A DNA stretch of 64,000 nucleotides. Source: Henckelia pumila. Its lineage: Eukaryota > Streptophyta > Magnoliopsida > Lamiales > Gesneriaceae. This document shows positions 36,232 to 50,400 of the stretch, piece by piece. The translations under genes were made by a program, and so were the position numbers. The stretch covers positions 160,595,753-160,659,752 of the forward strand of contig NC_133123.1 in assembly GCF_033568475.1 (NCBI RefSeq), read 5' to 3'. The first letter of the stretch is position 1. Each line of letters opens with the position of its first letter. The notes under the pieces are model-generated. The model made no database searches and had not been told where the DNA came from. It saw only the letters and a program-made list of their open reading frames with translations.

Positions 36232-39200
36232 TCAGATGAATAAATCAGGAAATCTCTGTCTCATGTCAGATTCTGTCTCCCAAGTCGCTTCTTCGACTCC
36301 GTGACGACTCCACTGAACTTTCACCAAAGGTATCGATTTGGTTCTGAGCTATTTCTCCTTTCTGTCAAGGATCTGAATCGGTCTCTCAAAGTAGCTCAGA
36401 GTTTCATCAAGTTCGGCTTCGTCAGGCTGAAGAACATGAGAAGGATCGGGATGGTATTTTCTCAACATCGAGACGTGAAATACGTCGTGAATTCCATATA
36501 AAGAAGGAGGAAGTGCTAATCGGTAGGCTAGATCGCCTATCTTCTGTAAAGATTCATACGGGACGATGAATCTCGGTGACAACTTCCCTTTCTTCCCAAA
36601 TCTAACAGTACCTCTAAACGGAGAAATCTTCAAGAATACACGGTCTCCCTGATCAAAAGATAGAGGTCTGCGATGGATATTCGCATACTTTGCTTGTCGG
36701 TCTTGAGCAGTCTTCATTCTCAATCGAATAATCTTCACCTGCTCAGCCATATCACGAATCATATCTGGTCCCAAGTCTGGGGACTCAGACATCTCATCCC
36801 AGTACAGAGGAGATCTGCACTTCCTTTCATACAACGCTTCGAATGGTGCCATACCTATACTCGTCTGAAAGCTGTTGTTGTACGAAAACTCAACGAGAGG
36901 CAATGAATCTTGCCAAGTAGTGCCAAAGTCAAGCACCACTGCTCGTAACATATCCTCCAGAGTCTGAATCGTCCTCTCAGACTGCTCGTCCGTCTGAGGA
37001 TGATACGCTGTACTCAGGTGTAACCTAGTACCAAGAGCCTCTTGCAGGCTGTGCCAGAAGTGAGAAGTAAACCGAGGATCTCGGTCAGAAACAATCGATC
37101 TCGGCACACCGTGCAATCTGACAATCTCTCTAACATACAAGTCGGCCATCTGATCGTGACGATATGTCATCCGATAGGGAATAAAACAAGCAGACTTCGT
37201 CAACCTATCAATCACTACCCAAATAGCATCACATCCTCGAACAGATCGAGGTAGCTTCGTGACAAAATCCATCGAGATATGATCCCACTTCCATTCCGGA
37301 ATAGATAAACTGTGCAGAAGACCTCCCGGCCTCTTTCTCTCGGCTTTCACCTGCTGACAGTTCAAACAACGGGATACAAACCTCGCAACATCACTCTTCA
37401 TCTTCTTCCACCAAAACTGACTCTTCAGGTCGTTAAACATCTTCCGGCCTCCTGGATGAACACTGAACCGACTGCAATGTGCCTCTCGCAGAATACGCTG
37501 TCTCAACTCAGAAATATCAGGCACAACAATACGGTTATTCACAAGTAAAACATCATCCCTGACCTGAAACTCAGACTGGTGTCCAGATCTCACTTTCTCT
37601 ATCGAATTCTGAATACTCTCATCGGATTTCTGTGCTTCTCTGATCGACACAAACAACTCTGACTCGGCCTGGATAGCACAAACTCTGATAGGACTCCTAT
37701 CTGATTCAAACTCCAATCCAGAATTGCAACAGTCATCAATCAAACGAGACACTCCAATGGTCGAAATAGATAAGGAACAAAGCTTGCGACTCAAAGCATC
37801 GGCAGCTGCATTCGATTTCCCCGGGTAATACTTAATCTCGCAGTCAAAGTCCTTCAATAAATCTAGTCATCTCTCTGTCTCATATTCAACTCAGATTGTG
37901 AAAATAAGTAATTAAGACTCTTATGATCAGAAAAGATCTGAAAAGACTCACCGTACAGATAGTGACACCAGATCTTCAAGGCAAAAATAATAGCAGCAAG
38001 TTCAAGATCATGAACTGGATAACGAGTCTCGTACGATTTCAACTGCCTTGACGCATATGCTATCACGTGCTTCATCTGCATAAGAATACATCCAAGACCA
38101 GAATGAGAAGCATCGCAATACACCGTATCGGAGCACTAGTCAATCTCTTCTTCAACTCAATGAAACTGGTCTCACACTCTTCAGTCCAAACAAAAGGCGT
38201 GTTTTTCTGAGTCAGCTGGGTAATTGGCTTCGCAATTGAAGAGAAACCCTGGATAAATCTGCGATAGTAACCTGCTAAACCCATAAAACTTCGAATCTCA
38301 GGCACAGAAGTCGGCCTACTCCAGTTCATAACTGCCTCGATCTTGCTGGGATCGAAAGAAATCCCATCTCCCGAGATAATGTGACCAAGAAAAATGACTC
38401 GATCTAACCAAAACTCGCACTTCGATAGTTTGGCAAACAACTGTTCAGTTCTCAAAATCTGCAAAACAATTCTCAGATGCTCTGCATGATCAGCACGGCT
38501 CTTCGAATAGATCAGGATATCGTCAATAAAAATAATAACAAACTCATCTAGAAAGCGCTGAAATATTCGGTTCATCAACCCCATAAAGACTGTTGGGGCG
38601 TTAGTCAAACCGAACGGCATGACAAGAAATTCAAAGTGGCTATACCTCGTTCGAAACGCAGTCTTAGGAACATCCTCCTCTCGAACTCTCAGTTGATGAT
38701 ACCCAGATCTCAAATCTATCTTCGAATAAATACACGAACCCTGCAGTTGATCAAAAAGATCATCTATACGAGGTAAAAGATACCTGTTCTTAACTGTCGC
38801 CTGGTTCAGTTGGTGGTAGTCAATGCAGAGACGCATAGAGCCATCTTTCTTTCTAACAAAGAGAACAGGAGCATCCCAAGGCGACACACTAGGCCGGATG
38901 TATCCCTTGAAGATCAAATCTTTGAGTTGCTCCTTCAGTTCTTTCAATTCGATCGGAGCCATTCTATACGGAGCTTTAGAAATCGGCTGAGTACCTGACG
39001 TCAATTCGATGCTAAATTCAATCTCACGAATAGGCGGTAATCCCGGAATCTCATCCGAGAACATATCAAAAAACTCTCTAACCACTGATATATCAATCAA
39101 CTTAGGGCTAGACTTCAAAACATCGACCGCATAAATAAAAAATCATTCGGCTCCTTTATGCAACAATCTAGTCATAGACAATACAGAAATCAAAGGAATT

Positions 39201-40749
39201 TTAGAACGAGAACCCTTACCAAAGAATCTCCACTCGTCTGACATCTCTGGTCTGAAACGGACTATCTTCTGAAAACAATCTACTGTAGCCATGTACTTAG
39301 TCAAAACATCTATGCCAACTATGCAATCAAAGTCAGACAAACCAAGTACAATACAGTCGATCTCGATCAAATTTCCTTCAAAACTCAATCCACAATTTCT
39401 AACGAAATTTCTCGCAACAATTCCTCCACCCAAAGGTGAAGTAACAGAAACTACAGCAGATAATGGATCAAAAGGCAAGACATGCATCAACACAAATTTC
39501 TCAGATATGAAAGAGTGAGAAACACCTGTATCTATCAAAATATTAGCAGGATAATCAAATATCGAACAATTACCTGCAATCACATCATCAGGTGCAGCCT
39601 GAGCCTGATCCTCATTCAGAGCATACACTCTCGCCTGCTGTCTAGGAGGTTGGTTCAAATTATGGTTGCCTCCTTGACGATTCTGTTGTTGAGGTTGGAA
39701 AGAGTGAACTGCATTCAATTGCCTCTGAGGCTGAGACGACTGTCGAGAAGCATTTCCACTCTGTTCTTGCTCAAAGCCCCGCTGAGGACAAAGTTTAGCA
39801 TAATGCCCTGTATGCTGACAAATATATCAATTCCCAAATATTCCACTACACTGGTCACTGGAGTGACGACCTCCACACTTGCTACAAGAAGTACCAGAGG
39901 AAATTGAACCTTGACTGTAACTGTTCTGTTTCGAGCCACCAGAACTTGAAAAACTACTTCCCGAGTTCTTAAACTGTTTTCCCTTGGGACGAAAGTAATT
40001 CTTCTTATTACCTCCACTGCTACCACCTTCAATCCTCGGTGGTTGATTCTGGTATTGGGACGGTTGGGCCTGAAACTGCCTCTGTTGTTGCTGAGGTGCA
40101 AACCGATTCCCTTTCTGTCTCATCAGTCCAGCTTCTGCACCCTTGGCATGATCCATAGCATCTGCGAAGTTATTGGGCCTCCCGGTATTGACCAAAGTAA
40201 AGATATCAGGGTTCAAATCGTCAATGAAGTGGTCAGCTTTCGCTTCCTCATTGTCAGAAATATGTGGAGCAAACCTCAATAGACTGTCAAATTTGGTAAC
40301 ATATTCTTTGATACTCAAATTGCTTGCTTCAAATTTGCGAATTCGGCATTCTCATCCTTTCGGTAAGAAACTGGGAAGAATCGTTTATAAAACTTAGTCT
40401 TGAATAGAATCCATTTTATAAGAGTACCTATGTTCTCCATGGTTTTCTTAGTTGAGGTCCACCATTTCTTAGCCACTCCGTGTAGCTGATGAATAACCAA
40501 TCTAATTCGCCGGTCATCAGAATAGTCGAGAGAATCAAAGAGCTGATCTATATCATCCAGTCAGCCCTCGCAATCCACGGGATTCTCCGTACCTTTCAAG
40601 ATCGGTGGTCGGAAAGATTGAAACCTCTTCAGTAAGGTTTCCATAGGGGTAGCCGTGGCATCCATCTGATTCTCAACCGTATCGCCATGGTCATTCGGAG
40701 GAGTCATTACAGGTGGAGTATTCATGTTCAATCTTCTTCGAGTACCCAT
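36232..40749 (-). pseudogene. Gypsy gag-pol polyprotein, disrupted
   Basis: Starts at 40749 (MGTRRRLNMNTPPVM). Gag has HQLHGVAKKWW (about 40490) and a knuckle-like CSKCGGRHSSDQC (about 39890). Protease has ILIDTG (about 39540). Reverse transcriptase has [16 protein letters not shown], a [10 protein letters not shown] region and the catalytic FIDD (about 38525). RNase H has [12 protein letters not shown] (about 38115). Integrase has an HHCC finger (CLNCQQVK, about 37360) and acidic residues in SMDFVTKL, SDRDPRF and QSERTIQT. A chromodomain-like tail ends at 36232. Breaks seen: stops at 40561, 39827, 39143 and about 36346; frameshifts near 40316 and 38100; a frameshift plus stop near 37863. Disabled. 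Confidence 0.9.
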
Positions 40750-41050
40750 CTAAAATCAAAGGGATTAGAACACATATATTTCAATCTCAAAATTCCAGTG
40801 TCCCACAACCTCTGATCTCAAGCCAAAAGACGAAACTCGGATTCAATGAATGATTATAGTTCATATCTCAATCAATTCATGCTTTATAAATTAAATCACA
40901 TAATCATGTAATTCAAATAATTCTCAATCAATAAAGCATGCTCGCATCGTATTTAATAAATCAATTAAATAACTCAAACACATGCGAGGAGCCAAAACAA
41001 GCGGACTCGATCTACCCCGCTCTCTTCTAAATTCAGTCCAAGATCTTAAC

Positions 41051-41062
41051 GCTCTAATACCA
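41051..41062 (-). other. Primer-binding site of the gypsy element
   Basis: The minus strand reads TGGTATTAGAGC, one base from the initiator methionine tRNA site, five bases inside the 5' LTR. Confidence 0.8.
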
Positions 41063-41067
41063 CTTAA

Positions 41068-43150
41068 TGTGAGACCTCGATTATAATCATCTAATCTCAG
41101 GATAAACAATAATAAAGCCTACAAGATTACAAGTAAATGAAATATTTTTTTTAAACACCTGCACGGACCCCATGCACACATCCGTGCACGGGTCTGTGCC
41201 TACAATTTCAAGAACACATAGACCCCAGGTCAAGTTCGGAAGGGGGTCCGTGCAAAACATCAAAAATAGTCAATTCTCTGCCAGCCTACACGGACCCTTA
41301 CACATGAAGGGCACAGGGTCCGTGCATGCACAAAAAAACCAAGATTCCGAAATGCGAGGAGGCACAGACCCTTGCACAAAAGAGGCACGAGGTCCGTGCT
41401 CTGCTACATCAGAAAAACTTCAGCAATTACAGAACCGAAATCAAGCAATACAACTCCCAAATTTTTATCAAAACATAATCATGCATTAAATCACAATCTC
41501 TCCAAATAAGACATGAAGTTCTAGAGTTGATCAATGCTCAAAAGGATAGAACATGCATCGGTTCTAGCTATTACAATCCGAATACAAAACATAACAAGTT
41601 CGATTACATAATCGACTTCTAAAACACCAAGGCCTCACTCTATCAACTCGACCATCTAGCCATGCGATCTCTGACTCGGTCCTGCCCCACCTGTTGCCAA
41701 ACACACATACAAAGACAAGACAACAGCCGGATAATCCGATGAGAATAATATTCCCAGTAAAAGAGACTAGCATATAATAACACATAAATATATCAAAACA
41801 TGATATAAAATCAAATTCCACATATTCCTCAAGTAATTCATTCAATTGCGGAATTAAAATGATATGCATGACTTTAAAACTTCTGGATTATCAAACTCAG
41901 ATAATCAAATGAAATTTTTCTTTATTTCTTTCTTCGGTTTGGGATCCCGAGGTTAAAATATCCAACGATCACACCGAACTCCCCTTTCGAGGTGGACGAG
42001 GTATATTTTAATCCTCTAGACTCTAGGGCATTATAGTGAGTTAATCGACACTTGTAGTAAATCGCCTACCAAGGCCACTCAACTATAATCTCCAGATCGT
42101 CTGATTCAAAATGAATAATCAATCGTCTCAATATGAATGCATATGTAATCTCATGCATTCAAATATAAATTCAATCATAAATTCATATAAACATATAAAC
42201 ATGCAAGTATTTGATTTCTTCTAGGACACTCGAATTAATCCGGATTCGAGTTAATCGTCCTATTCCATTTCAAAGTCATCTTATACCTTCTCGTCGTTTC
42301 AAACTCTTCAATCTGAAAATAACAAATCCTCAATCAATATCCAAACAAGTTCATCAATCGATAAAAGAAGACATCGATACTATACCGGCTCGACTCTTCT
42401 AAACTGATCAAGACTGCAAGGCTCACAATCTTCAAGAACTTCAATTCAATCTATCAGAAGAAGTCATGGTGATCAAAATCGATATCAAACTCATAACAAA
42501 CTCGTATAACTTAAAACATCAAAACGACGTTCAAACTGACGGCATAACGACTATAAATGATCAAACCGGAAATGCAGACAGCAAAACAACAACTCAAAAT
42601 ACTCATTCCAATCCTCAAACATCAATTCCAACACAAAACCAACACATCTCAAACTCATGATTTTCGAAAATAACAAGAAAACTCATATCAAATCCATTCG
42701 TCGATAGATCTTCGAACCGTCTTAGATATACTGTCACGGCTATCTAATAATCATCCTCTCCGAATATAAATTAATTCTAACAACATCCAAAAAATCAAAC
42801 CTCTCAGAATTAAGATAAACTTACATCCCACGGAGCACTCGAAGCTGTGATCGTAGATATCAAGTCAGAATTCAATTCTATCGGACGGATTGAGCTAGAA
42901 TCGAAATCACAAAGCTTGGGAAAGCTTTGGGCGTTCTTCAATGGTGGAGGATCGACTTGGAGGAGGAAGGGAAGAAATGAGAGACTTAGTCAACAAGTCT
43001 AAAATATAACAAAACTAAATTTTGCGTTTTAGTCCCTGAAATTTTCGAAAATTGCAAAAAGGTCCCTGATTAATAAAAAGTCGGCTCTCGAATTCTTAAA
43101 TCACTGAATATTTCAAATAACATCAATTAAGATAAAAACGGGGCGTTACA
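41068..43150 (-). repeat. 5' LTR of the gypsy element
   Basis: 2,083 bp, partner of 34049-36134. On its own strand it runs TGTAACGCCCCG to GAGGTCTCACA. Confidence 0.92.
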
Positions 43151-43155
43151 TGTTG

Positions 43156-44443
43156 TAACATCTCACTTATGCTTGATTTTAAATTTTTTAAAATTTTGTG
43201 TTAATATTTTCATTCCCCAAACTGTATCATGTTCTTGTCTTGCTGTCCTTGTATCATCGATTACTACGTTGTTTTCTAACACGAGTCGAAAAATATATCA
43301 CTTGATTTCCACATGGTAGCTAAGTGATACATCATACAAGAGGCACAACTGCATGACACATCAAGAACATGCAAAAATTACAAACTAGTTAATGAAAAAG
43401 ATGTAAGAAACTTTCATTTAAACGCTCTCCACGTCATAACTTAGTTGAATCGATTTCTAAAATTATATCGTAGTGTTCGTTTTACACGAAATTACATTAT
43501 TATAAAAATGGACGAACTATTGTAAATATTCCATTGGAACATAATCCATAATTATTAATTACATAATTCTGAAATAATTTAGGAATTAATGGTGTACTTT
43601 GATATTATAGGTTCATTCTTGGATGCTAAAGGCTAGCCCGTACCGTAGGGGCAATGAAGGGATTTTCAGAAGACGTGGAGACAACATTTTGGTGCCTCTC
43701 CGGGTGATATTATCATCGTCTGCCCGATCTGCCCGGGCTGCCCGGCTTTTCCATTTTTTTACTTAAATTTATTTACTTCTCTCCCTTTACGTACAATCCT
43801 TTTGTCTCTATATCTCGCCGTTTTTTCTCTCTCTCTGTCTCTGAAACCTCTCGCTGTTTCTCCTCCTGAATCGGAAAATTTTGCAGGTCCTTTTTCTCTC
43901 TCCGTATTCCTCATTCCAGGGCGCGTAGCCGCACGCGTGGATGTGTATGAGCGATTTTACGTTTTTGTTCTGCTAATTTGTACGTGAGGGTTAATCTCGG
44001 TTACGAGGTTGGTAACTTTTTTTTTTTGTTTTTTGGATTGACTTGCTTGTTGTTTTTGATCTGAAAAGTTTCGAGCTTGAATTTGATAGGCACTGAATAG
44101 GCGAATCGAATCTGTGAATGAGATAAAGCAGGATAAATTGCGGTTTCAATATAATTGAGGTGATCTAGGGTTTTCTCTGAATTGAGGAATTCGGCTTGTT
44201 TCTGGGTTTTCCCGGTTCTTTTTAATTTTGGGAGATTGGGTGAATGGTATTAAGTTATTGAAGCGGGGTTAGGGTTTGGGATAAAGCAGTAATTTTGAGG
44301 GGGTGATTGGAAATACTTGATGGTTGAAGTTGTGGTGTCGGACGGAAAAGAAATTGTGTGAAATGAGAAAAAAGAAAATTTTGATGTGTTGACGGTTCAT
44401 GGGACGGATAGAATTGTAGGAGTTCAAGGAGTGTTTTTAGCAC
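43156..44443 (+). promoter_or_regulatory. Upstream region and 5' leader of the SUO-like gene
   Basis: 43156-43650 is AT-rich with nothing recognised. From about 43690 the composition rises (GCCCGGGCTGCCCGGC near 43733), followed by a TCTC-rich stretch at 43800-43870 usual for plant 5' leaders. CTCTATATCTCG (about 43805) is a weak TATA candidate. A leader intron is possible but not resolved. Confidence 0.45.
44399..44419 (+). other. Short upstream ORF before the SUO-like start
   Basis: An ATG at 44399 opens six codons (MGRIEL) ending in TAG at 44417-44419, 24 bases before the chosen start and in the same frame. A second in-frame TAG at 44438 separates it from the main frame. Confidence 0.45.
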
Positions 44444-47400
44444 ATGCGGTCGGTCCTGCCTGCGGCGACTGAAGCTGTTGGGGGTTATCATCATTCTTCT
44501 ATTGCTTCTTCTGTCACTGCCAGCACAACCGTCGATTCTTTCTGCAAGGTATTGCCTTGGTGGGTTTTAAATTTTTGCCCCTCAATAGATTCTGTCATTC
44601 TGTTCCTTTGGATGTTGAACTTTTTTTATTTGCTCCGTGGCATCACTGAATGTCTTTAGTGTGCTTTCCATGTTTTAGGATTTGGTTACGATGAATGAAT
44701 TGAAACATGCAACCTGATTGTTTGATGATATATACTTGTCTGTGAATTCTCATCTTGGAGTTTCTTAATTTGGTGTGCGAGTAAAAAATAGTGTCTAGGG
44801 GGTTTTTATTCCGTTTATACTTCAAACAGTAAAATTCCACCATAGTCTGAATTCATCTTTTACACTAATAACTTTCACAATAATGCTGTGCATCTGGGCG
44901 CAACTGCTTTGATGCTAACAGACATTTTTTTTCTTGTGCATCAGCAGATGAGGTGATAATATACACACGTTCGAAACAACATCCTTATCAACCTGTCTTT
45001 GACACTGTGTTTAATATATATGAATGGTTGAGGTAATGATAGAAATTTGTTCAGAACTATGATATGGTCTCCATGCCTTTGACACTACTCTTTCTTTTAC
45101 TGTCATCATTATGTTGTTGTAACACTTGTCATAAACTGCTTTGGTCAACCTGTCCTCAATGATACTTTCAGAAGGCTGCGTGAATTAGTGGGGGGAGGGG
45201 ATCTAGAAAATCTAGGATGATCCTGCTGTGGAAGATCATATATATGTTATTCTGAAACAAAGTTTGTGTCCATCTATGTTGGACGGTTTGTTTTTTGTGT
45301 GTGTAGAAATGCGTAAGTAATGATGCACAATTGTCTAAGACGACCTTTTATTTGTAAATCCTTTACATTTTTTTAGGAACATGATGATAATTTAGGTATG
45401 TTCTTAGATCTCCGACGACTATTTTTGGTAAGACTATATGGTTTATACATATTTTTATGAGTTGCATATATTAAGATTATTTTCAGTTATCGATTTATAC
45501 ATCTTTTTATGATTGTGAATATTGGAATAATAATTTGCGTTAATCCAAAACGACTATTCATGGGTCATCATGGCAGGGGCGCTGGGTGGTGTCCATAAAT
45601 ATAAAATCACATACTTAAATGATACCAAATATTTGCACCAGACCCTCATTTTATTTCACATTTACCCAAATTTCAAGAAAAATTATTTCTGTATTTCTAC
45701 CCGTCATTGTCTCGTTCTTCATAGATTCTTGGTGCATAGAAAACTATACTTTGAATTATTAAACCAAATGTTTGTCTTTTCGATTTTGAGATACTAATAA
45801 TATCAACTAATATCAGTACAATTGTAGGTAGTAAAGAAATTGAGTTCACTACCGATTGTGACAATTTTGGGCATGAGTTTGGAAGTATGGCCACTTATTC
45901 TCTGTCTTTTCTTCTGTTTCATATTTACTATGCCATTCGGTCTTTTTAGTGTGATATGACTCTGCTATGTTGTGCAATATATCCTAGTGAGTAAGTTCTC
46001 TCTTTTTTCAGGACGATCGCAGAATAAGTGTTGGCGATTGTGCTCTTTTCAAACCTTCTCAGGATTCTCCTCCTTTCATTGGTTTAATTCGTTGCTTGAC
46101 ATTGAGTGAAGAGAATAATTTGCATCTAGGAGTGAATTGGCTTTATCGACCAGCTGAATTAAAGCTTGGAAAGGGCTCTCTTTTGGACGCGGCTCCTAAT
46201 GAGATTTTCTATTCCTTTCACAAAGACGAAATTCCTGCTGCTTCACTTCTTCATCCTTGTAAAGTTGCATTTCTACCTAGAGGCGTAGAACTGCCCACAG
46301 GGACATCATCTTATGTTTGTCGACGTGTCTATGACATTGCAAACAAGTGTTTATGGTGGCTAACAGATCAAGATTACATTAATGTTAGTTGCTGTCGTTG
46401 ACGAAGTCTTTTGTTAAAACTATAATTTCTAGATCAAGATTACATTAATGTTAGTTGCTGTCGTTGACGAAGTTTTTTGTTAAAACTATAATTTCTATAC
46501 CTGTATTGCTTTTATGTGGGTCGGGGGTGTTCAGACGATTGAATACTTTTGGGTTTGAATCTGTGTGTTTTTTTGATTGTGATGTGTTACTGAGATACAC
46601 AATGGTTTTGCAGGAGCGACAGGAAGAAATAGACCAGCTTTTATACAAAACAAGGACAGAAATGCATGGTACATTGCAGCCTGGTGATCGTTCTCCAAAG
46701 CAAGTTAATAGTCCATCTTCAACCGCACAATTAAAACCTGGTTGTGATAGTGGTCAAAATAGCGGGACATCCATTCCTTCTCAAGTCAAGGGGAAGAAGA
46801 GGGAAAGAGGAGATCATGGTACTGATCCCATTAAACGAGAACGTTCATTTAGACTTGATGACGGTGAATCTGTTCAGTGCAAACCTGGAACTAATTTGAA
46901 GTCTGAGATTGCACGAATAACTGAAAAAGGAGGAGTTACAAATTTGGATGGGGTTGAGAAACTTATTCAGCTAATGCAATCAAGCAGAATGGATAGAAAC
47001 CGGGATTTTCTTGGCCGTTCAATGCTTGCAGGTGTGGTGGCTGCCACCGATAAAGTTGATTGCCTTGATGGGTTTGTTCAGCTGAGGGGTTTGCCCGTTT
47101 TGGACGAATGGCTCCAGGATGTTCATAAAGGGAAGATTGGTGATGGTTATAGTTTAAAGGATGGTGATAAATCTGTCGAGGAATTCCTTTTGGTTTTACT
47201 TCGTGCCCTTGATAAACTTCCAGTTAATCTTCATGCCCTTCAAATGTGCAATATTGGTAAATCTGTGAATCATTTACGATCGCATAAAAACTTAGAAATC
47301 CAGAGAAAAGCTCGAAGTTTAGTTGACACATGGAAGAAACGCGTTGAAGCTGAAATGAATAGTATCGACACAAAATCTGGTTCGGCACAAACTATTTCTG

Positions 47401-50400
47401 TCTGGACTTCCAAATCACGCCTTCCAGAGGCATCACAAATTGGCAGCAGAACTCCAAGTGGGTCTGATGTTGCCATTAAAAGCCCAGTTACTCAGAGTTC
47501 TGTGTCAAAGACTACTTCAGCAAGGTCTTCACATGGGGAGAGTAATGTAAAGTCTGCAACCTCTTCTCCGGAGCCACTAAAATCATCTTCATCGCCTGCA
47601 TCTGCATCTGGCAAGGAGAGCCAGCCCAGAGTTTCAGTTGGAGGCACTCCAGATGTCCCTGTAATTAGGGAGGACAGGAGCAGTAGTTCTAATCAGTCTA
47701 ATAATTGCAGTCAGTCTTTCTCAGGGAAGGAGGATGGGAAGAGTTCCTCTGCGGGTTTAACAAATGTTAGTAAGATATCAGGTGGGACTGCTCGCAATCG
47801 AAAATCTGGTGGTTTTTCTGTGGCACCGGTGTCTGGAAGTCAGAAAGATATTGGTTTCAACAGAGTTTCTTCTGCGCACAAAAGTATTGTTTCAGAGAAG
47901 TCTCAGTCTGCTTCGACATGTGAAAGGGTTCTTGAGGGTCCCGTCACTGAGGGGAGTGTTCATAAGCTAATTGTTAAGATACCAAACCGGGTACGAAGTC
48001 CCCCTCATGGCGTGAATGGTGAATCTCTAGAAGATCCTACCTTGTTGGGTAGTCGAGCTTCTTCCACATTGCTTTTGGACAAACATGAGCAGTTTGACCG
48101 TACTTCCAAGGACAAGAGTGATGCCTATAGATCTAATGTTGCTTCAGATCTGAATCAGGAGTCCTGGCAGCATAGTGATTCTAAGGGTTTATTAATTGGG
48201 TCAGGGGAAGTTGCCGGGTCACCTGCTGCTCTTCCTGATGAAGAGCAAAGTGTGTCAACTAAGGACTCTCCGACAAATCATTTGAACTCTTCAAAGTTAC
48301 ATGAATCTTCTTTCAGCCCTATGAATGCTTTAATTGAAAGCTGTGTTAAATATTCTGCAGGAAATTCATCCTTGTCACTTGAGGATGAGGTTGGGATGAA
48401 CTTACTTGCTAGTGTTGCTACCAGGGAAATGTCCAGATCTGATTTGGTTTCTCCGACTGATTCTACTGAAATGAGTACCCCCGCAGTCGAGGAAAATGGC
48501 GTTATGGATGAAGCAAAGTCTAAGCCTTCCCTTGAAAAGTATGTGTCAGCAAGTCAAAGTCAGATCTGCACTGATGCTGAATGTGATGATAAGAATCTGG
48601 CTGCTTTAGACAGTAAATTATTGTCTGACGACAGTTTGCATCTGCTTAAAAAATTATCCATCAAGTTCCCCGGTGACATACAGTGTCCTCCATCCCGTTC
48701 TTCTGAAGATTTACTAGCTGGAGAAGGCAATAACCATTTGGACTCTTCTAGTACAGATTTCAGAAAAAGTGCAGACAGAGAGTGGGAGACTTGTGATAAA
48801 TCTAATGAAAAGACCGGTGCTTCTTCTTTGACACCTTCTCTCTCTATAGACAAGTTAAGAGATGATCAATGTAATGGAGAAATTCATGAGGAGGCCAATT
48901 TTAATAATGCTGGAACTAATAGTGTTTTGAAATGTAAAAGTGAGGAAAATATTGCCATGGTGACGGGGGAAAAGGCTGGTGTTGGTGTCGAAGAGGGTAA
49001 ACTAACAGTTGATATTCCTGAGTCCAAACAGGTGCGTGAAGATGACAGTAAGAGGGATTTAAAAGATGGATTGGACGTAGTAACTGATGCGCAGCAGAAA
49101 GCGAGTAAAAGTATTAAGCATGAATTTTCGGAAAGAGACAATGATGTAAAGTTGCACCAAAGTGCACATGTGCAGAACTCGGTGTTAGAAGGTGGTGACG
49201 AAGTCAAATCAGGTAAACCTGATAGAGATGATGCTAAGAGTTGCACCAATGAGCTTAAAATGCCAAACTTTCATGCAGAAGTCAGCAGGAATTCTCATAT
49301 TGAAAAGCATAGCATATCTGGGTTTTGTTCCACATCTATCGATCAGAAAAGTGATAAAGATGCCAAGGTGGACAAGCCAAAGATTACCGAGCACATGCCA
49401 CTTTCTGAAAATGGATGTAGTAGTTCTGTGAAACCTGAAGCACAACAAAAGGCTGAATTCAAGGGATCTAAGTCTGTCAGCATGCAATTAGATGCAGCAG
49501 AGAAGTGTACTTCCAATGCTGTTGAGGCTTCCACTTCTGGTACAAGAGAAGCAGATCCTAATGTCAAAATAAAGTTCGACTTAAACGAAGGTTTTAGTGC
49601 CGATGATGGGAAATATGGGGAGCCAGTCAATTTAGTTTCCTCGCTTTCGACCGCTGCTCACTTGATGAACTCAATACCATTTTCTGTAAGTTCTGTTCCA
49701 AGCGTCCATCCTGCTTCCATCACAGTTGCCGCAGCTGCTAAAGGTCCCTTTGTTCCTCCGGAGGACTTGATGAAAATCAAGGGAGAACTTGGCTGGAAGG
49801 GATCTGCTGCAACTAGTGCATTTAGGCCTGCTGAACCCAGAAAATCTCTTGAGAACCAAATTGGTTTGACAAATGTACCCCACACTGATATTTCAACCAA
49901 TAAACATGGTCGAGTTCTCTTGGATTTTGATCTAAATGTGCCTGATGAAAGGGTTCTTGAGGAACTGGCTTCTCGAGATTGTGCTTTGGCTGTTAATTTA
50001 ACAACTGATTATGCAAGTAAGCATGGTACCTTGCTGAATGATGGCCCGGGATCTGTGCTTCTACGTGGCTCTGGAGGTTTGGATCTTGACTTGAATAGGG
50101 TTGATGAGGCTAATGATAACGCATACTGCTCTATCAGCAGCTATCATAAAGGGGAGAACTCCATTGCTCATATTAAACCATTTGTTGGTTTACCTACAGG
50201 TGATATTCAGAGGGATTTTGATCTCAATGATGGGCCTTTGGTTGATAATACTAGCGTTGATCAGTTTTCAATCAGTAAGAAAGTCAAGGGTGGCTTAGCA
50301 TCTCAGTTGCCTTCTGCAGGACTTAGAATAAACAGTCCTGGGCTGGGGAGTTTCTCTTCTTGGTTCCCTCCTGGGAATACATACTCAACAGTAGCCATAC

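Larger units (their letters stand above)
34049..43150 (-). mobile_element. Full-length Ty3/gypsy chromovirus-type retrotransposon, minus strand (9.1 kb)
   Basis: LTRs at 34049-36134 (3') and 41068-43150 (5'), each about 2.08 kb, flanked by an exact TGTTG duplication (34044-34048 and 43151-43155). Primer site complement at 41051-41062; polypurine tract complement at 36135-36147. Order on the element strand is gag, protease, reverse transcriptase, RNase H, integrase, which defines gypsy. A chromodomain-like tail suggests a chromovirus, perhaps Tekay/Del (inference). The LTRs differ at roughly 30 positions by eye, with most differences in one 310-base stretch. The coding region has several stops and frameshifts, so it cannot make its own proteins. 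Confidence 0.93.

Noticed and set aside
46455-46613. Extension of SUO-like exon 3 upstream to 46455
   Set aside because: This is intron 2: an acceptor TTTTGCAG at 46606-46613 joins in phase with exon 2, giving the conserved DYINERQEEIDQ junction.
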